This document shows positions 60,901 through 64,000 of a DNA stretch of 64,000 nucleotides, piece by piece. The number at the start of each line of letters is the position of its first letter. Within the stretch, counting starts at the first letter, position 1. Made by a program: the position numbers and the translations under genes. The notes below the pieces were generated by a model that saw only the letters and a program-made list of their open reading frames with translations, searched no databases and had not been told where the DNA came from. This stretch comes from Akkermansiaceae bacterium (GTDB taxonomy: Bacteria > Verrucomicrobiota > Verrucomicrobiia > Verrucomicrobiales > Akkermansiaceae), in assembly GCA_015062005.1 (NCBI GenBank), contig SUVL01000012.1, forward strand, positions 1-64,000. Reading direction: 5' to 3'.

Positions 60901-61991
60901 GGGGTGCTGCCGATATTCAGGTGCCGGTGTTCTATTTTGCCGCGAAGGCTGATGCTGTTGAGGGCAAAGTTCTCAGCCAGCCTGGCTTTGCCGTCCAGCT
61001 CGATGGTGGGCGTGTTCTCCGGAGCTGAGTGAAGCTTGCTCAGAAACTCGCGCGATGGTGCGTCCAGATAACTGTAGGCAATCCGTATGAGGGGGGCTGT
61101 GCTTTTGGCGTTGAACTCCAATTCCCGGTTCAGCCAGTCGTATCCACCTTGGAGGGCAACGGTAGTATCCGGATCAATCGTACGAAAACTCAGGTGGTCG
61201 ATGGTGATGGTTTCTTCCTCCAGATGAGCAGTGAGCTGGGCATCCCGGAAATGGAATTGCTTGAATTCATAACTGGGAACTGTGCCATTGAACTCGACCC
61301 GCCATTTTTCCTCTTGGACGGCTGCGACTTTGAGGTGGGGATGCTGCTGGTCATTCCAGTTTTGGGCTTCCAGCTGCTGTTTCGCATCTTTCAGGTAGGG
61401 GCGCAGCTCCGATAGCTGAAATGTTGAGCCGGATTCGGTTTCTGTGCTGGAAAAATCTGAAAGTATCCGCTCCGGGTCTGTGAGCAGGATGCGTGTTTCA
61501 AGGGTGATATGGTTGAGAACCGCGCTGATATTGGTGTTGATGCCTTTGCCGCCGCGTAAAAAGACGGTGTAGATATCAATGTCATGGAGTGTGAGCGCAT
61601 CGTTCTCTTCCTGGCTCAGAGGGAAATTCAGCCTTCCGTCCGTAAGGCGTATGTTGACCGGGCGGAACTCGCCGGCCATCATGCGGGAAAGGCTGAAAGC
61701 AACCTGGACTTTCCGGGTTTTGAGGGTGATGGGCGCAGCGCCCGGCTGGGCCTGTTCCACCACCACATCCTCTGCCTTGATGGCCATGCCGGAACTGGGA
61801 GAAAGCCGGATTTTGCCAATTTTGAGGGAGATGCCATTTTTGGCTGCTTCTTCCTCAATATAGCGCAATGCACAGCCGGGCAGCCCGGCTGTGCAAAGCC
61901 ATGAAATGATTGCGATGACCAGCAGAACTCCTGCCAGACACATGCTCGGGAGGTAATTGCCAACGCGTCTGATAGAAAGTTTGCCTGCCAT
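57930..61991 (-). CDS. AsmA-like large membrane-anchored protein
   Basis: N-terminal TM, long beta-rich region, C-terminal AsmA-like QAAKPELEDVRGYGQVHLKDGDLMQIGLFRPIGALLSDMPG. Confidence 0.72.
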   Translation of the reverse strand: MAGKLSIRRVGNYLPSMCLAGVLLVIAIISWLCTAGLPGCALRYIEEEAAKNGISLKIGKIRLSPSSGMAIKAEDVVVEQAQPGAAPITLKTRKVQVAFSLSRMMAGEFRPVNIRLTDGRLNFPLSQEENDALTLHDIDIYTVFLRGGKGINTNISAVLNHITLETRILLTDPERILSDFSSTETESGSTFQLSELRPYLKDAKQQLEAQNWNDQQHPHLKVAAVQEEKWRVEFNGTVPSYEFKQFHFRDAQLTAHLEEETITIDHLSFRTIDPDTTVALQGGYDWLNRELEFNAKSTAPLIRIAYSYLDAPSREFLSKLHSAPENTPTIELDGKARLAENFALNSISLRGKIEHRHLNIGSTPVEQLYLSFFLQDGRFNLDSFKLQHEQGQISATARAEGESGHAEINLSLPDEIMLALVRDLSGNDKLILPQGIDFEDNISIHARGEMSLEPFVSGKTRFEDLIPSLQACSLQLNTGKTHVMGTDLQNPAITLKVHGIGYNNEAITAESIQLDALLGTANAPGQDMDAEDLLLNVKLQGLYTPADLSQLNIQQAELRASATTAQYQTTRLEKLHSTAALGNLGMRFDNITESLRSGSIALKLNADSFAHADTRVKEIYLDANIPEGLNLADAWKNMQKGTNIIADVKEIRHGADFVASDTKVRVNNTGPDTLTAEIASTIGAEQLNIQGAATLLNNDRLKLDEVSLRIPAAAFAPIWGGEPLAELKLPGLIEAEGDATVNTTTGALEECHYAILVPRLERVCHNVHVHKGMEIPIALEVRGDFKTDPDGCMQYRADALITHEHGEAMVHVTGNPLKECNITGTNTIPVNIINALIDNADAHWIMRDFRCTPGVTRNVIKNINTTIRYDKGIYVHALCDAELYNMEFLLGAIRDKEDTRGNPTGEEYLRTDLSPNPYSKIKEGKCGVEVLVQMDCVDEKGNPLPERLRINLNNPDLLYDNKPWLKRMGFKKGAATSRITGEAVRFNIENNTISLHKLKGNCYPAYSIGMYYAPIQHFLEDIILKDPVDIRTDYCIFPLSRNCDVPMQGLIHAEAATGAGFQFLGTTIPFTNFSGFINISDVDVYLDRMNAQCWGGSIAGALRIGFSGKHTTLDGYFNASNMDLKDIVASYGTDFTPAICNGYIRFQAAKPELEDVRGYGQVHLKDGDLMQIGLFRPIGALLSDMPGNLAKLQQSVNLKQEDAPPSWADKVIRALFDTGSSAIDTMQDSAYKVPFANHFLRYGIDEAFARFDISNGHLISRDMKAKGYNLNVGVQLDIDLDKLTLTGDLWPKISSVPTVLISPVTILSDFLIDINLYGDLISPQWEFGLSKKLKATDNSLSPEPQKEKELKTE

Positions 61992-62008
61992 GCGGTGAGG
62001 TGCGGGAA

Positions 62009-62395
62009 TCAGATTTCCGGGTCGAACTCGCCCTCCGGCAGGGGAGGTGCCTTGGGCAGGTTCTGCTCTATGTCATCCAGAAGATTCACCAGGTCCACAC
62101 CGCGCTGGGCGGAGTTATCGTGCTTGAAGGTAAGTTTCGGGGTGTTGCGCAGCACCACCCGCTTGCTCACCGCCCGCTGAATCTCGCCGCGCTTGCGGCT
62201 GAGCTTATCGATAACCTGGGCGGGAGCCATGCGGCCCACCACACCAACCCATACGCGGCCTTCCTTGAGGTCTTCCGTAATCTCGACATCCAGGATTGAG
62301 ACGATGGTTCCGGGCCATTCGAACTCCTTCTGAATGAAGGTGCCGATTTCCCGCTTCATCAACTCGTTCACTTTGTCAAGACGTCGTGTAGCCAT
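62009..62395 (-). CDS. rbfA: Ribosome-binding factor A
   Basis: RLDKVNELMKREIGTFIQKEF...ISILDVEITEDLKEGRVWVGV; downstream of infB. Confidence 0.92.
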   Translation of the reverse strand: MATRRLDKVNELMKREIGTFIQKEFEWPGTIVSILDVEITEDLKEGRVWVGVVGRMAPAQVIDKLSRKRGEIQRAVSKRVVLRNTPKLTFKHDNSAQRGVDLVNLLDDIEQNLPKAPPLPEGEFDPEI

Positions 62396-62401
62396 GTTTC
62401 G

Positions 62402-64000
62402 TTACAATGTCTGTTTGATTTTCTCCAGGGAGTAGCACTCGATGACGTCGCCCACCTCGTAGTCGTTGTAGTCTGCCAGGCGGATACCGCATTCCAGACC
62501 AGCCTTGACTTCCTCCACTTCGTCCTGGAAGCGGCGCAGGGTGGACATCTTGCCGTCGAACACCACCTGACCATCGCGCAGCACGCGGGCCTCTGCCGTG
62601 CGGAGCATCTTGCCATCGGATACATAGGAACCGGCGGCCTTGCCCTTGTTGAGCTTGAACACCTGCTTGATTTCGGCGTGACCCAGCACAGTTTCGCGGG
62701 TCTCGGGTTCCAGCAGACCGAGCATGGCATCCTTCACCTGGTCGATGAGCTCGTACACGATGGAGAAAATCTTCACCTGCACGCCTTCGCGCTTCACGGC
62801 CTTCACGGCGTTGCTTTCCACCTTCACGTTGAAGCCCAGGATAACGGCATCGGAAGAGGAGGCAAGCAGAACATCGCTCTCGGAAATCGGACCGGCGGCA
62901 GCTCCGATGAACTGGCATTCCACCTTCTCGCTCTCGATATCCATGATGGCTTTCTTGATGGCCTCCACAGAGCCCTGCACGTCGCCCTTCAGATAGAGCT
63001 TCAGCACTGCCTTCTGGGCGCCATCACCCATCATGGCCAGAATATCCTCCATGCGCGAGCGGCGCGGAGCCGTCAGGCGCTGCTGGCGCAGTTCCTCCAG
63101 GCGCTCATCGGACAGGCGGCGGGCGGCGCGGTCGTTCTCCATTTCCACCAGCTCATCGCCCACATTCGGCGTCTCCAGGAAACCGGAAACCTCAGCAGGC
63201 ATGCCGGGTGTAGCCTTCTTGATGCGCTGGCCTTTGTCGTCGAGCATGGTTTTCACCTTGCCGGAGTAGGGGCCGCAGATGAAGGGCATGCCGACCTTCA
63301 GGGTGCCGCTCTGCACAATGACGGTAGCGGAGCTGCCTTTGCCCTGTTCCATGCGGGCCTCGATGATGGAGGCGCGGCAGTTGGCCTTGGGGTTGGCTTT
63401 CAGTTCCAGCACTTCGGCCTGCAGGCAGAGCAGGTCGAGCAGGTCATCAATGCCGGAGCCGGTGTGTGCGGAGACGTCCACGCACTCAATCTCGCCACCG
63501 AAGTCAGTGGGCATGAGGTCGTTCTCCATGAGCTGAGTGCGCACACGCAGCGGGTCGGCGGCGGGCAGGTCGCACTTGTTCACCGCTACGATGATGGTCT
63601 TGCCGGCAGCCTTGGCATGCATGATGGCTTCCTTCGTCTGCGGCATGATACCGTCGTTCGCCGCTACCACGAGCACCACAATGTCGGTCACGTCGGCGCC
63701 TCGGGCGCGCATCTCGGTGAAAATGGCGTGGCCGGGGGTATCAATGAAGGTGAGGGTGTTGCCAGCGTGGTTCACGGTGTAGGCACCGATGTGCTGGGTG
63801 ATACCACCGGCTTCACCGGCGGTTACCTTGGTGCGGCGGATGTAGTCGAGCAGGGAGGTCTTGCCGTGGTCCACGTGGCCCATCACGGTGATGATGGGGG
63901 TACGCACCTTCAGGGCGTCCTCGGGCTCTTCCTCTACGGCCACAGCCTCAGGCTCCTTGATTTCCTCTACCGGGGCCTTCACGCCGGCTCCTTTTTCGCG
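62402..64000 (-). CDS. infB: Translation initiation factor IF-2, N-terminus beyond window edge
   Basis: [60 protein letters not shown] open to the right edge. Confidence 0.97.
   Translation of the reverse strand, partial: REKGAGVKAPVEEIKEPEAVAVEEEPEDALKVRTPIITVMGHVDHGKTSLLDYIRRTKVTAGEAGGITQHIGAYTVNHAGNTLTFIDTPGHAIFTEMRARGADVTDIVVLVVAANDGIMPQTKEAIMHAKAAGKTIIVAVNKCDLPAADPLRVRTQLMENDLMPTDFGGEIECVDVSAHTGSGIDDLLDLLCLQAEVLELKANPKANCRASIIEARMEQGKGSSATVIVQSGTLKVGMPFICGPYSGKVKTMLDDKGQRIKKATPGMPAEVSGFLETPNVGDELVEMENDRAARRLSDERLEELRQQRLTAPRRSRMEDILAMMGDGAQKAVLKLYLKGDVQGSVEAIKKAIMDIESEKVECQFIGAAAGPISESDVLLASSSDAVILGFNVKVESNAVKAVKREGVQVKIFSIVYELIDQVKDAMLGLLEPETRETVLGHAEIKQVFKLNKGKAAGSYVSDGKMLRTAEARVLRDGQVVFDGKMSTLRRFQDEVEEVKAGLECGIRLADYNDYEVGDVIECYSLEKIKQTL

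Noticed and set aside
1-64000. CRISPR array, cas genes, prophage or known defence system
   Set aside because: No regularly spaced repeats and no cas, phage structural, integrase or toxin-antitoxin signatures seen in the ORF translations

Overview
The window looks like a bacterial chromosome segment, probably Verrucomicrobiota/Akkermansia-like. That is inferred from gene content (MurC-MurB fusion, Bat gene fusions, GH-D-like secreted hydrolases, DAP dehydrogenase); no search was run. Most genes are on the minus strand and are housekeeping: sufCBD with a Fur-family regulator, ruvB, menA-like, pyrC, murC/murB-ddl-ftsQ, recQ, ddh, a moxR/bat aerotolerance-type operon, lptD, a bifunctional acyltransferase, a cobalamin-riboswitch TonB-receptor operon, pflB, M3 peptidase, cardiolipin synthase, an AsmA-like protein, rbfA and infB (truncated at the right edge). 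The left ~4.3 kb is visibly more AT-rich. It carries acetyltransferase remnants and an ABC exporter, and it ends at a tRNA-Ala(CGC) gene. Next to that tRNA is the least explained object in the window: a ~177-nt GC-rich element collinear with the tRNA in three blocks, interrupted by hairpin-forming inserts, with its own terminator-like hairpin. Other notable signals are twin Fur/PerR-like palindromes on the pflB promoter with a related motif at the fur-suf promoter, a nested REP-like palindrome, an SBP_bac_5 protein inside a B12-riboswitch operon, and a poly-Asp/poly-Lys tail on one of two hydrolase paralogs. All calls come from reading the sequence and ORF track; none was verified by database search.
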